Below, piece after piece: positions 48,613 to 57,573 of a stretch of DNA of 64,000 nt. This DNA comes from a virus. Positions within the stretch are counted from its first letter, which is position 1. The number at the start of each line of letters is the position of its first letter. A program made the position numbers and the translations under genes. Where the stretch lies: IMG/VR virus record IMGVR_UViG_3300044957_001482, positions 34,179 through 98,178 of that record. One strand, given 5' to 3'. Below the pieces are notes generated by a model, which saw nothing but the letters and a program-made list of their open reading frames with translations, searched no databases and was not told where the DNA came from.

Positions 48613-49403
48613 CCATCGGCGCGACCATACTGGCGTTCAACAACGGTACCATCGATTATGTGGCCCTGGCCGCATGGTCAGCACGCCGGATCAAACACTG
48701 GTTAAAAATACCAGTCTGTATCATCACCGACGCTGCCACCGTTGATCCGATATTTGATCACGTGGTACAGACATTGGCCCTGGGTGAACGCAGCCGCTAC
48801 TTTGAAGATCTGGCAGCCCTGGTGCCCTGGCACAATGCCAACCGAGCCGATGCCTATGATCTAACACCTTGGGATCGCACATTGTTGTTGGATGCTGACT
48901 ATGTGGTCAACAGCGACGTGCTTTCTGCTGTGATCGATACCTGCCAGGAATTTACCTGCCATCGTTATGCCTGGGATTTGGCCACAGGACAGATGATGGA
49001 TGACCTCAATTGGTTGGGACGCTATCGGTTTCCACAATGGTGGGCCACGGTCATGGTTTTTGATCGTAGCCCGCATGCCCGGCACATTTTTGATACCATG
49101 CGCATGGTTCGGAAAAATTGGGAACACTATCGTTTGTTGTACAGTATTACCAACCCCACGTTTCGCAATGATCATGCTCTCAGTATCGCTCTGGGAGTGT
49201 GTTCGGGACATACCCTGGTAACACGAGACATCGCCTGGCCTATGATGTCGATCATGCCGCACACTGCCTTGACACAGATCGATGAGTGGTCCTTTGGTCT
49301 GGAATACAAACGTGACCACAAACCGTTGTGTTGTCGGATCGCACACACTGATTTTCATGCCATGGGCAAGGGATATCTAGGAGCCATAGTTGCGTCCCAT
49401 TGA
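48609..49403 (+). CDS. GT-A-type glycosyltransferase-like protein
   Basis: 264 residues from the ATG at 48609 (a longer frame from 48552 lies inside the previous gene). Opening strand MTIGATILAFNNGTIDYVAL, then LLLDADYVV with Asp95 and Asp97 as the DxD-type metal motif, then WWATVMVFDRS and FRNDHALSIAL, as in nucleotide-sugar transferases. The protein at 49390 is a paralogue. The likely donor is a nucleotide sugar; the acceptor is unknown. It is translationally coupled on both sides. Confidence 0.7.
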   Translation: MTIGATILAFNNGTIDYVALAAWSARRIKHWLKIPVCIITDAATVDPIFDHVVQTLALGERSRYFEDLAALVPWHNANRADAYDLTPWDRTLLLDADYVVNSDVLSAVIDTCQEFTCHRYAWDLATGQMMDDLNWLGRYRFPQWWATVMVFDRSPHARHIFDTMRMVRKNWEHYRLLYSITNPTFRNDHALSIALGVCSGHTLVTRDIAWPMMSIMPHTALTQIDEWSFGLEYKRDHKPLCCRIAHTDFHAMGKGYLGAIVASH

Positions 49404-50163
49404 AGAACAGGGATATCTTGTTGTGGCAGTCAATGCCAATGAGATTGACTATGTGTCTTGCGCTCAGCGGCTCATGCAAACAGTCAAGCACTGGCATCCA
49501 GCTGCCAGGACCTGTTTGATAACTGATCAGCCCTATGAACATCCTGTGTTTGATCATGTTAGGATTTTGCCTGCAGTTGATAGGGACAATGTCTATGCCA
49601 ACGATGCTCAGGCATTTCGGCTGACACCATTTCGCGAAACCATCAAGCTCGAAGCCGATATGTTGATGGTAAGTGACTGTTCTCATTGGTGGAACATGCT
49701 GCGTCACAGAGATCTGGTAATCAGTGTCGGCTGCCGAACATGGCAGGATCGGGTCAGTTCTTCGCAGCATTACCGACGAGCATTTGTTGAAAATTCGTTG
49801 CCTGACGTATACAATGCCATTACCTATTGGCGATTGAGCGAAACTGCAAGAAATTTCTTCCGTTGGGTCAAAATAATTTTTTCGGACTGGGGTCGCTACC
49901 GTAGGTTGATCAAGTATCCCGAAGCAGTGCCCAGTACAGACCTGGTCTATGCCATGGCCGCACAGATCGTGGGGCCCGAGCAAGTCACGCTGCCGTTTGC
50001 TGCCTATCCTCGCATGGTACACATGAAACAGCATCATGCCGGAACTGTCTTGAAAGATTGGTCACAGGAATTGGTCTGGGAATACCACGACCATCGATTG
50101 CGGATCAACACCGTGGCTCAGTGGGGAGCTTTTCATTATCATGTCAAACACTGGCAACCATGA
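49390..50163 (+). CDS. GT-A-like glycosyltransferase paralogue
   Basis: 257 residues, start TTG inside the end of the previous gene. YLVVAVNANEIDYVSCAQRL, TCLITDQPYEHPVFDHV and KLEADMLM align with the same places in the preceding protein. The metal motif here is EAD (88-90) instead of DAD. The middle ISVGCRTWQDR and YNAITYWRLSETA also parallel it. The variant motif may mean a different donor or loss of activity. Confidence 0.6.
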   Translation: MRPIEEQGYLVVAVNANEIDYVSCAQRLMQTVKHWHPAARTCLITDQPYEHPVFDHVRILPAVDRDNVYANDAQAFRLTPFRETIKLEADMLMVSDCSHWWNMLRHRDLVISVGCRTWQDRVSSSQHYRRAFVENSLPDVYNAITYWRLSETARNFFRWVKIIFSDWGRYRRLIKYPEAVPSTDLVYAMAAQIVGPEQVTLPFAAYPRMVHMKQHHAGTVLKDWSQELVWEYHDHRLRINTVAQWGAFHYHVKHWQP

Positions 50164-50480
50164 CTCCTGAAGAATTTTTCAACGTGGCCTGGCCTGAGGC
50201 CGCCCCAGTCACATACCGTCTGTATCACGATAGCCGTGGGTTTCCGTTATTTTACAGCATGGAACACGTGCCTGGTACATACATCGAGATCACACAGCAA
50301 CAATATGCTGCAAACAGCATGTGGGTGCAAGTAATCAACGGTTGCCTAGAACCCCGGGCCTGGCAGACCGTAGGAAAATTGATTCCGTCCGATTCGGGGA
50401 TCAGTTGTCACTCACAGGATGTGGCCATTGTATGTGCCAACGGGATCAACTGGAGAGTAAAAAATTATGAAAAAAATTGA
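50160..50480 (+). CDS. Small unknown protein in the modification cassette
   Basis: 106 residues from the ATG at 50160, which overlaps the previous stop (ATGA). A longer in-frame start at 50058 lies within the previous gene and is less likely. Strand-rich, with YHDSRGFPLFYSMEHVPGTY and ITQQQY near the middle. I do not recognise the family. It could be an acceptor, a binding module or an assembly protein, since it sits between two glycosyltransferase-like genes. Confidence 0.55.
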   Translation: MTPEEFFNVAWPEAAPVTYRLYHDSRGFPLFYSMEHVPGTYIEITQQQYAANSMWVQVINGCLEPRAWQTVGKLIPSDSGISCHSQDVAIVCANGINWRVKNYEKN

Positions 50481-51393
50481 TGTAGCAGATCTTGATTGTA
50501 TCTATCTAACCTACGACGAGCCCCAGCGCGAAGAATTTTGGGTACGTATACGCAACATGATTCCTTGGGCTCGCAGAGTAGACGGAGTCAAAGGATCCGA
50601 TGCTGCACACAAGGCCGCCGGAGAAGCGTCGACCACGGAACGGTTCATACTGATTGACGGGGACAACATACCCGATGCTAAATTTTTCAATCTTGTACTG
50701 GAATTGGCCACTCCGGAGTGGGAGCAGGCAGTGTTTCGATGGCGTGCTCGCAATCATATCAATGGGTTGATGTATGGTAATGGTGGTATTTCGTCTTGGA
50801 CGCGCACATTTGTAGCCAACATGCGCACTCACGAAGCCACCGACGGCCGTACAGAAACCGAAGTGGAATTCTGTTTTGATCCTTTGTATTGGGCCATGCA
50901 CGACTGTTACAGCACTACCTACCCCAACGGGTCTGCGTTCCATGCCTGGCGAGCAGGGTTCAGGGAAGGGGTAAAAATGTGTCTGAACAAAGGTGCTTGC
51001 CCCACTGCAGCGGAATTTCGAGACCGAGTCCATCATAGAAATCTCGATCATCTCACCATATGGCACAACGTTGGTGCCGATGTTGAACATGGGTGGTGGT
51101 CCATGGCAGGGTCTCGGCAAGGCACATACATGACCATGCTGACCAATTGGGATCACCGCCAGGTACAGGATTTTGATGCCTTGGCTGATCTCTGGAACAC
51201 AGTAGAATCATCGGATCCTCGTATCTTAGCCGGCCGCGTGGCCGAGGATCTGCACACTCAGTTAGGACTACCAATGATCACGATGGAAGCACCGCAGAGC
51301 AAGTTTTTCAAACAACACTATAGATCCAATTGGCATAACCAAGGGCCAATGGTCAGAGAAATTGATGTGATACGCCGTCAAGAAGGATGGTGA
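50467..51393 (+). CDS. GT-A-like glycosyltransferase (DGD type)
   Basis: 308 residues. DCIYLTYDEPQREEFW at the start, RFILIDGDNIP with DGD at 64-66 as the likely metal motif, FRWRARNHINGLMYGNGGIS (about 95-114), and EVEFCFDPLYWAM resemble glycosyltransferase-like proteins of marine T4-like phages. It is a different subfamily from the pair upstream. The end overlaps the sulfotransferase-like gene. Confidence 0.65.
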   Translation: MKKIDVADLDCIYLTYDEPQREEFWVRIRNMIPWARRVDGVKGSDAAHKAAGEASTTERFILIDGDNIPDAKFFNLVLELATPEWEQAVFRWRARNHINGLMYGNGGISSWTRTFVANMRTHEATDGRTETEVEFCFDPLYWAMHDCYSTTYPNGSAFHAWRAGFREGVKMCLNKGACPTAAEFRDRVHHRNLDHLTIWHNVGADVEHGWWSMAGSRQGTYMTMLTNWDHRQVQDFDALADLWNTVESSDPRILAGRVAEDLHTQLGLPMITMEAPQSKFFKQHYRSNWHNQGPMVREIDVIRRQEGW

Positions 51394-52019
51394 TGATAGA
51401 AGCAGTGATTGCCCAGGCCAAGCAACAGGAAAAAAATATACTGATACTGTCCAGCGCACGCAGCGGTACTCATGCCCTGGGAGCGGAATTCAAATTTCGA
51501 GATCCCCAGATTCAAAACTTGGGAGAAATATGCGTGATGGGCCGCGCCAGCCCTCCCCACAGCGAAATCACAAAATTATTCAATACTCACAGTTTGTCTG
51601 TGGCGCATATAGTGCAAATGATACCAAAATTTTTTTTATCAGCGCAAGTTGACCGTATCAAACAACACACTATCATAATTTGTCTGCGTCGTAAAAACAA
51701 AGTCAAGCAGTTTGCAAGCAATTATTATTTCAAACACATACATCAAGGGCCTTGGCACAATCTAGCACAAACTGGATTCCAAGGTCGTCCTGCGCAGGTA
51801 GTGGCCAGTGAACAGGATGTCCTGCAATTTTTGCAAGAACAAATGATTGACGATTTTTTCCTGCCTGATTTCAATTTTTGCTATGAAGATATCCATTACA
51901 ATCAAACAAAGATTGTACCAAATGAATTTCCTTTTCCCATAGAGCAAATTTTTTCTAATCTTGACTACGTGCAATCAAATCTTGGAGATTGGACCTATCA
52001 TCATAAACATTTGCTATGA
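51387..52019 (+). CDS. Sulfotransferase-like protein
   Basis: 210 residues (an alternative ATG at 51393 removes two). After a short helix, NILILSSARSGTHALG (17-32) matches the 5'-phosphosulfate-binding loop of sulfotransferases, where SxRSGT is typical. HTIIICLRRKNKVKQFASNY near 93-112 is placed like the 3'-phosphate-binding region. It would transfer sulfate from PAPS to a sugar, protein or other hydroxyl or amine. It is shorter than most sulfotransferases (250-300 aa). It overlaps both neighbours. Confidence 0.7.
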   Translation: MVMIEAVIAQAKQQEKNILILSSARSGTHALGAEFKFRDPQIQNLGEICVMGRASPPHSEITKLFNTHSLSVAHIVQMIPKFFLSAQVDRIKQHTIIICLRRKNKVKQFASNYYFKHIHQGPWHNLAQTGFQGRPAQVVASEQDVLQFLQEQMIDDFFLPDFNFCYEDIHYNQTKIVPNEFPFPIEQIFSNLDYVQSNLGDWTYHHKHLL

Positions 52020-53431
52020 ACAACAAAGGCGACGAAACCATCAACAATAAATCCGGCTTCATGACCGGAGCCGAAGACATGCGAGACCGCTTGGGGTCTA
52101 GCCTTTGTCTGGCCAAATGGAAACAGGTCAGCCTGCATCTACCCACGGGCCTAAACAACAGTTGCTATCACCCTCCGCTGCATAGGGTGGATGTATCGGA
52201 GATACAGAAAATGCCGTCGGCACTGCATAATACTCAGCACAAAAAACAGCAGCGTCGTGACATGCTGGCAGGCATAAGACCCAGTGAATGTTCCTACTGT
52301 TGGGCCATGGAGGACAACGACAAGCTAAGTGATCGTCATTATCGTTCGGGCGAGCCCTGGGCTGCCAAAGATTTCCACAGCATTATGGTTTCTACCGGCA
52401 ACGAAGATAATGTATTGCCCAGTTATGTAGAAGTGAATTTTAACCATGCATGCAATCTCCGTTGCAGCTATTGCAGCCCGCAGTTTTCCACTACCTGGCA
52501 ACAGGAAATAGACCAATGGGGAGCATATCCTACCTCGGTTCCGCACAACGCGCCAGAGCATTTCCAGGGCGCCCGGAGACCCATTCCGGTACGCGAACAC
52601 AATCCCTATGTGGAAGCATTTTGGCAGTGGTGGCCCGACCTTTATCCTGAACTCACACATTTCCGTATGACCGGCGGCGAGCCACTGTTAGATAAAAACA
52701 CGTATCGAGTGTTTGACTATGTGTTGGCCAATCCCAAACCTGATCTACATCTCTGTGTCACGTCAAATTTTTCGGTAGACGAACGCTCTTGGCAACGATA
52801 TAAAAAATATGTAAAGCAGTTGTGTGAAGAAGGCATACTGGAACATTTCATGCAATATGTAAGTCTAGACGGTTGGGGCACTCGAGCAGAGTACATGCGT
52901 CATGGCCTAGATTTTGAGTTACTATGGGACCGAGTCAATCAGTTTCTTGAGGAAATCCCCTATCGAAACAGTCTGACGTTCATTGTGACCATGAACAATC
53001 TTTCGGTTACCAGTCTGGATCAGCTGTTTGCAGGTATCCTGGGTCTTAGAAAAACCTACAGCCATACCTATCAGCGAGTTTGGTTTGATACACCGGTATT
53101 GAGACAGCCGGAGTGGCAGAGTCTACAGATCTTGCCCGAAAGTTATGCAGAAAAATTGGCATGGCTGTGGGCCTGGATGGTACGTCAGACCGAACAACCG
53201 GAAGATCCGTTTCATGGGTTCAAGGACTATGAGGTCGCACGCCTCGACCGAGACATTGCCTGGATGAGATCCGGACAGAATCTAGACCCAAAAAAACTAC
53301 AACAACATCGAGCAGATTTCTATAGATTTTTTTCTGAGCACGATCGTCGTCGCGGCACTGATTTCCTTGGAACCTTTCTGGAGATGGCTACCTGGTGGCA
53401 CGAATGCGAGTATCATGCTCGGCAACTATAG
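52016..53431 (+). CDS. Radical SAM enzyme, subtype with CxAKW/CxHPPxH module
   Basis: 471 residues. The N-terminal cysteine module is C31 (CLAKW), C50 (CYHPPLH) and C92/C95 (CSYCW). The radical SAM motif CNLRCSYC gives C146, C150 and C153, and MTGGEPLL is at 218-225. The C-terminal part is helical and rich in Trp/Arg. The close relative at 54520 shares the HPPxH and SALHN/SAIHN-QKK features. Two clusters are likely: the catalytic one and a N-terminal auxiliary one. The substrate is unknown. The ATG overlaps the sulfotransferase-like stop. Confidence 0.85.
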   Translation: MNNKGDETINNKSGFMTGAEDMRDRLGSSLCLAKWKQVSLHLPTGLNNSCYHPPLHRVDVSEIQKMPSALHNTQHKKQQRRDMLAGIRPSECSYCWAMEDNDKLSDRHYRSGEPWAAKDFHSIMVSTGNEDNVLPSYVEVNFNHACNLRCSYCSPQFSTTWQQEIDQWGAYPTSVPHNAPEHFQGARRPIPVREHNPYVEAFWQWWPDLYPELTHFRMTGGEPLLDKNTYRVFDYVLANPKPDLHLCVTSNFSVDERSWQRYKKYVKQLCEEGILEHFMQYVSLDGWGTRAEYMRHGLDFELLWDRVNQFLEEIPYRNSLTFIVTMNNLSVTSLDQLFAGILGLRKTYSHTYQRVWFDTPVLRQPEWQSLQILPESYAEKLAWLWAWMVRQTEQPEDPFHGFKDYEVARLDRDIAWMRSGQNLDPKKLQQHRADFYRFFSEHDRRRGTDFLGTFLEMATWWHECEYHARQL

Positions 53432-54527
53432 ACTAGTGGTCGATCAATGGGCCGAAGTCTACGATCTATTGAGTCCCTATGCCGACGAATCCTTTTGGCG
53501 ATGGACCGATGTTGAGTTTGATCCTGGTTCGATCTATGTGGTAGGCCGCCTGATAGTCAAGGAAAACTGGCAATCCATTCGCGATCTATGCGAACTCTAC
53601 CCTGGCAGGATCGTGTTCTGTAATCCGGCCGAAGGGTCAGAGACCATAAAATTGCAGTTACAACGCCTGCGCATTACCGATTTGATACAGTCGGGAAAAA
53701 TGCTGTTGTTGACTTCCGGCGATCTAGAACCTGGATTCAATCATTTTTCTACCGACGTATACTTTTCCAACATCTGTGAGTACGACGAGAATCTCCGGGC
53801 CGCAGAAATGTCCGACCAAGTCTACACTCATTCAAAAACCCATGACTTTTTGTTTCTAAATGGAAGACTGAGACCGCATCGGCGTTATCTCATACACCGT
53901 TTCAGGCAAATCGGACTACTGGATCGTGCACTGTGGACCTGTCTACAGAGCCGGGTGGACATGCCCTGGAGCAGTAGTCTTGATCTTTCCGACATGCCCG
54001 CGCAGGAACAATTGAAATTGTTGCCCGCGGCCTACGAAATCGATCGGGCTGTGCCAAATCTTGGTCGACCTCTGCCTGATCGCGACGTCAAACACTTTCT
54101 GTTCGGCAACACCTGGGGCGATGCCATTGTCAATCCTCGTTGTTATATCGACACTGCATTCAGTGTGATAACCGAAACCATTTATGACTATCCGTATTCG
54201 TTTCGTACCGAAAAGATCTGGAAACCCATGATAATGGCCCATCCCTGGATAGCAGTGGCCAATACCGGATATTATCGGGATCTACGTGCGCGCGGTTTTC
54301 GTACGTTTGATCACCTGATCGACGAAAGTTTTGACAGTGTCGAGGATCCCCACATTCGTATCGAGCACATTGTTCAGGTAATCTCAGATATCGTGATCAA
54401 TGGACCTGTGTCTTTCTTGATGGCTGCCCAAGAGGTATGTAAATACAATCAACTACACCTTAGAGAACACAATCGTCTCGAACGATCTGCATTTCCGCAA
54501 AATTTGATTGGATATATCGATGGATGA
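53415..54527 (+). CDS. Exostosin/fucosyltransferase-like GT-B protein
   Basis: 370 residues from the ATG at 53415, the first start that does not extend far into the previous gene. The C-terminal half carries AFSVITETIYDYPYSFRTEK, IWKPMIMAHPWIAVANTGYY and LRARGFRTFDHLIDESFDSV, the donor-site pattern of exostosin-type (GT47-like) and related phage glycosyltransferases. The N-terminal half is the likely acceptor domain. The protein at 58775 is a divergent paralogue. It overlaps both neighbours, which are radical SAM genes. Confidence 0.65.
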   Translation: MLGNYRLVVDQWAEVYDLLSPYADESFWRWTDVEFDPGSIYVVGRLIVKENWQSIRDLCELYPGRIVFCNPAEGSETIKLQLQRLRITDLIQSGKMLLLTSGDLEPGFNHFSTDVYFSNICEYDENLRAAEMSDQVYTHSKTHDFLFLNGRLRPHRRYLIHRFRQIGLLDRALWTCLQSRVDMPWSSSLDLSDMPAQEQLKLLPAAYEIDRAVPNLGRPLPDRDVKHFLFGNTWGDAIVNPRCYIDTAFSVITETIYDYPYSFRTEKIWKPMIMAHPWIAVANTGYYRDLRARGFRTFDHLIDESFDSVEDPHIRIEHIVQVISDIVINGPVSFLMAAQEVCKYNQLHLREHNRLERSAFPQNLIGYIDG

Positions 54528-55854
54528 TTTAGAATTTCGTCAACAGGTATTAGACAAGAAATCCGCCAGTTTTTGTGCAGCCAAATGGTACAATGCCACC
54601 ATCTGGCTGGGATCGGGCATGACTACCAGTTGTCATCATCCTCCGGCACATTACATTGATTTTGGTCGCATGATACAACATCCGTCGGCCATACACAATA
54701 GCTTGCAAAAAAAACAAGACCGCAAGATGATGAAGTATGGTGAACGTCCTCCGGGCTGTGAATACTGCTGGAAGATCGAGGACATGGGCCGCGACGCAGT
54801 GAGCGATCGGGTGTACAAAAGCCGCATCTACTCGCAGTCCGAGTTGGACGAAGCCTATGACATGGATTCTGATGCCGATGTCAACCTCAAAACACTGGAA
54901 ATAGCATTTGATCGCACCTGCCAATTGGCCTGCAGCTATTGCAATCCGGCATTCAGTACCACCTGGGTGCGAGACATCAAGACCAACGGTGCCTATCAAG
55001 GCTTGGTGTCCGATGGTCGCAATCATTTTACTCACACTCATGATTCCGCACAATTGTACAATTATGGCGAAAACAACCCCTATGTGGATGCATTTTTTCG
55101 ATGGTGGGAAACCGACTTACATCGCACACTCAAAGAACTGCGTATCACCGGTGGTGAACCCTTGATGTCGGCGCATACCTGGAAATTGATTGAATGGTTT
55201 CGAGACAATCCAGGACGCAGTCAGACTCGCCTGTCCATCAACAGCAACCTCAGCATGCCCAGTGAGCGCCTGTCGGAGTTACTGTCAGCATGCGAGGGCA
55301 TAGAACTAGACATCTATACCAGCAACGAAAGCATGGACACTCATGCCGAATATATTCGCGATGGCCTGGTTTGGCAGCAGTGGGTCGACAACATGTGGTT
55401 GCTGATGCACAGCGGTCGTCTACGCGGACTACATGTCATGAATACTATCAATGCTCTATGCCTAGAGAGTCTTCCTGAATTCTTGACCATGCTGGTGACT
55501 TGGAAAAGCCAATGGGGTGCAGACTTTCCGAATTTTACTTTGAATATCTTGAGATTTCCTAGTTTCCAGTCACCCCTGGTGTTGCCGTATGACATACGGA
55601 TGCATCACCGTGGCCGCCTTCAACGTTGGCTCGACATTTATTCTGGTCATGTCATGATACAACCGCATGAGCGCAATCATGTACAACGCTTAATTGATTA
55701 CCTCGATGTGGTAAAAACACCGCATTCAGAAGCCTTTGACTTGAAAAAATTAACAAACGATTTTGGACAATTTTATCGACAGTACGATGCCAGACGTCAC
55801 AAAGACTTTGTTAAAACATTTTCTACCCTATCATCCTGGTATCAAAAACTATGA
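54520..55854 (+). CDS. Radical SAM enzyme, second CxAKW/HPPxH subtype member
   Basis: 444 residues from the ATG at 54520. C19 (CAAKW), C38 in CHHPPAH, C80/C83 in CEYCW; radical SAM motif CQLACSYC (C134, C138, C141); RITGGEPLM at 208-216. It is clearly paralogous to the protein at 52016 (SAIHNSLQKKQDRKM vs SALHNTQHKKQQRRDM). The stop overlaps the next radical SAM gene (ATGA). The pair may act on related positions of one product or form a heteromer. Confidence 0.85.
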   Translation: MDDLEFRQQVLDKKSASFCAAKWYNATIWLGSGMTTSCHHPPAHYIDFGRMIQHPSAIHNSLQKKQDRKMMKYGERPPGCEYCWKIEDMGRDAVSDRVYKSRIYSQSELDEAYDMDSDADVNLKTLEIAFDRTCQLACSYCNPAFSTTWVRDIKTNGAYQGLVSDGRNHFTHTHDSAQLYNYGENNPYVDAFFRWWETDLHRTLKELRITGGEPLMSAHTWKLIEWFRDNPGRSQTRLSINSNLSMPSERLSELLSACEGIELDIYTSNESMDTHAEYIRDGLVWQQWVDNMWLLMHSGRLRGLHVMNTINALCLESLPEFLTMLVTWKSQWGADFPNFTLNILRFPSFQSPLVLPYDIRMHHRGRLQRWLDIYSGHVMIQPHERNHVQRLIDYLDVVKTPHSEAFDLKKLTNDFGQFYRQYDARRHKDFVKTFSTLSSWYQKL

Positions 55855-57572
55855 CCTTAGAAAAATTAGTATCCGATTACTCCTGCCGTTTTGAGTTGTT
55901 ATCTGTTACCAATCTCGACGATTGGTATAGCATGGATCCTCTGGAAAGACCACAATGGTTATACCAGCAGATAAAAAGATTACACCGTGAAAAATATCAT
56001 GACAATCAACGCCTAGTCTTTACACTGAGTCAGGATGATGAATATCTCCACGAGTCAGATGCGTTGGGATTGATTTTGACCAATCTGGTGGAAAGTATCA
56101 ATCAAATTGACATCAGTAATTTTTTTGTAGTTTTGTTCCTCGCTCGTAATCAGAATTTAATCGTTGCTTCAGAACAGTTGCTTACCGTGAGCACCGATCC
56201 TGTACCTATCACTGTGGAGTGGTTTGGCGATCTTGCAGTGTCATCTAAAAAATTATCAAAAACATCAGTCAATACCGGATATACCTATAATTCTCGAGTT
56301 CCTTTAAAACTGAGTGTGGATTCCATGACACCGGAGCAGAGAGAACGGTTGTTGTTCAGTGATTATTTTTGCATGTATCCATGGTTGCATCTTTATGTCG
56401 AGCCCAGTGGTCAGACCTATCCTTGTTGTGGGTATGCATATAGACCCGAATTTTCTGTGGGAAATACCACTCGCCAGAGTCTGATCGAAATATGGAACGA
56501 TCGTCCCATTCGAGATCTACGACTTAATATGTTAGGAGATCGCCCCACCCAAGGTTGTGCTAGATGTTACGAGCAAGAACGTGCTGGATTTGTCAGTATG
56601 CGTATCAGTGCAAACAAGCATCACGGTCATCACATCGACAAAATAGACCTGACCCAAGTCGACGGAACTGTGGATCCCATGCAATTGATTTATTGGGATG
56701 TGCGTTTCAATAATCTTTGCAATCTAAGGTGCCGAACCTGCGGCCCCAGCTTCAGTAGCAGTTGGTATCAAGATCAAGTCGCTATTTCTCCTGATTATGC
56801 GCAATCGCATCGACCATTGATATATGCCGGAAAATATGAAACTGATTTATGGAATCAGTTGCTAGGACAGCTAGACTATGTCGAACAGATTTATTTTGCT
56901 GGCGGCGAACCTTTGATTACCGATGAGCACTATCGTATTCTAGAAGAACTGGAACGTCGCGGACGATTTGACGTCCGCCTGATCTACAACACTAATTTTA
57001 CCGAGATACGCCTCAAAGATCGAATGGTATTTGATTATTGGAAAAAATTTCACAGTGTCAGTGTGGGTGCCAGTCTGGATGCCGCCGATTCGCGCGGTGA
57101 ATATATACGCAAAGGAACGGTATGGAGTGAGGTCGAGGACAATCGTCGGCGCATGATAGAAATTTGTCCTCGAGTGGATTTTTATGTCAGTGCCACATTG
57201 TCTATACTCAATGCCTGGCATTTGCCTGACTTTCATCGAGATTGGAGTAAACGCGGTCTTATCAAACCTCAGGATTTTAACATCAATGTGTTGACCGATC
57301 CGCCGGTCTACAGGTTGGATATTGCACCATCAGAATATCGCGATCAAATACGAGAAAAGTATCTCAATCACTTGGCCTGGCTGAGCCCACAAGATGCACT
57401 GCGTCGTGCCAGCAACGGTTTCCAGTCTGCCATTAAATTTATGGATAACAAAAATAATTCTCACCTTGTTCCTGCCTTTTGGAAACGTACGAAACAATTG
57501 GATGCTGTGAGAAAAGAATCCATGCTGGACAGCATTCCTGAACTGTCGGCCCTATTGCCAGATCGAATATAA
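55851..57572 (+). CDS. Radical SAM enzyme with extra N-terminal domain
   Basis: 573 residues, the longest of the set. The N-terminal 125 residues (QIDISNFFVVLF near 85-96) match the extra domain of the radical SAM protein between gp47 and gp46. The cysteine module is C174 (CMYPWLHLYV), C192-C193, C236/C239 (CARCY). The radical SAM motif CNLRCRTC gives C290, C294 and C297, and FAGGEPLI is at 349-356. SVGASLDAADSRGEYIRKGT follows, as in SPASM-type maturases. The shared extra domain suggests a substrate shared with the 15129 enzyme. Confidence 0.87.
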   Translation: MTLEKLVSDYSCRFELLSVTNLDDWYSMDPLERPQWLYQQIKRLHREKYHDNQRLVFTLSQDDEYLHESDALGLILTNLVESINQIDISNFFVVLFLARNQNLIVASEQLLTVSTDPVPITVEWFGDLAVSSKKLSKTSVNTGYTYNSRVPLKLSVDSMTPEQRERLLFSDYFCMYPWLHLYVEPSGQTYPCCGYAYRPEFSVGNTTRQSLIEIWNDRPIRDLRLNMLGDRPTQGCARCYEQERAGFVSMRISANKHHGHHIDKIDLTQVDGTVDPMQLIYWDVRFNNLCNLRCRTCGPSFSSSWYQDQVAISPDYAQSHRPLIYAGKYETDLWNQLLGQLDYVEQIYFAGGEPLITDEHYRILEELERRGRFDVRLIYNTNFTEIRLKDRMVFDYWKKFHSVSVGASLDAADSRGEYIRKGTVWSEVEDNRRRMIEICPRVDFYVSATLSILNAWHLPDFHRDWSKRGLIKPQDFNINVLTDPPVYRLDIAPSEYRDQIREKYLNHLAWLSPQDALRRASNGFQSAIKFMDNKNNSHLVPAFWKRTKQLDAVRKESMLDSIPELSALLPDRI

Positions 57573-57573
57573 C

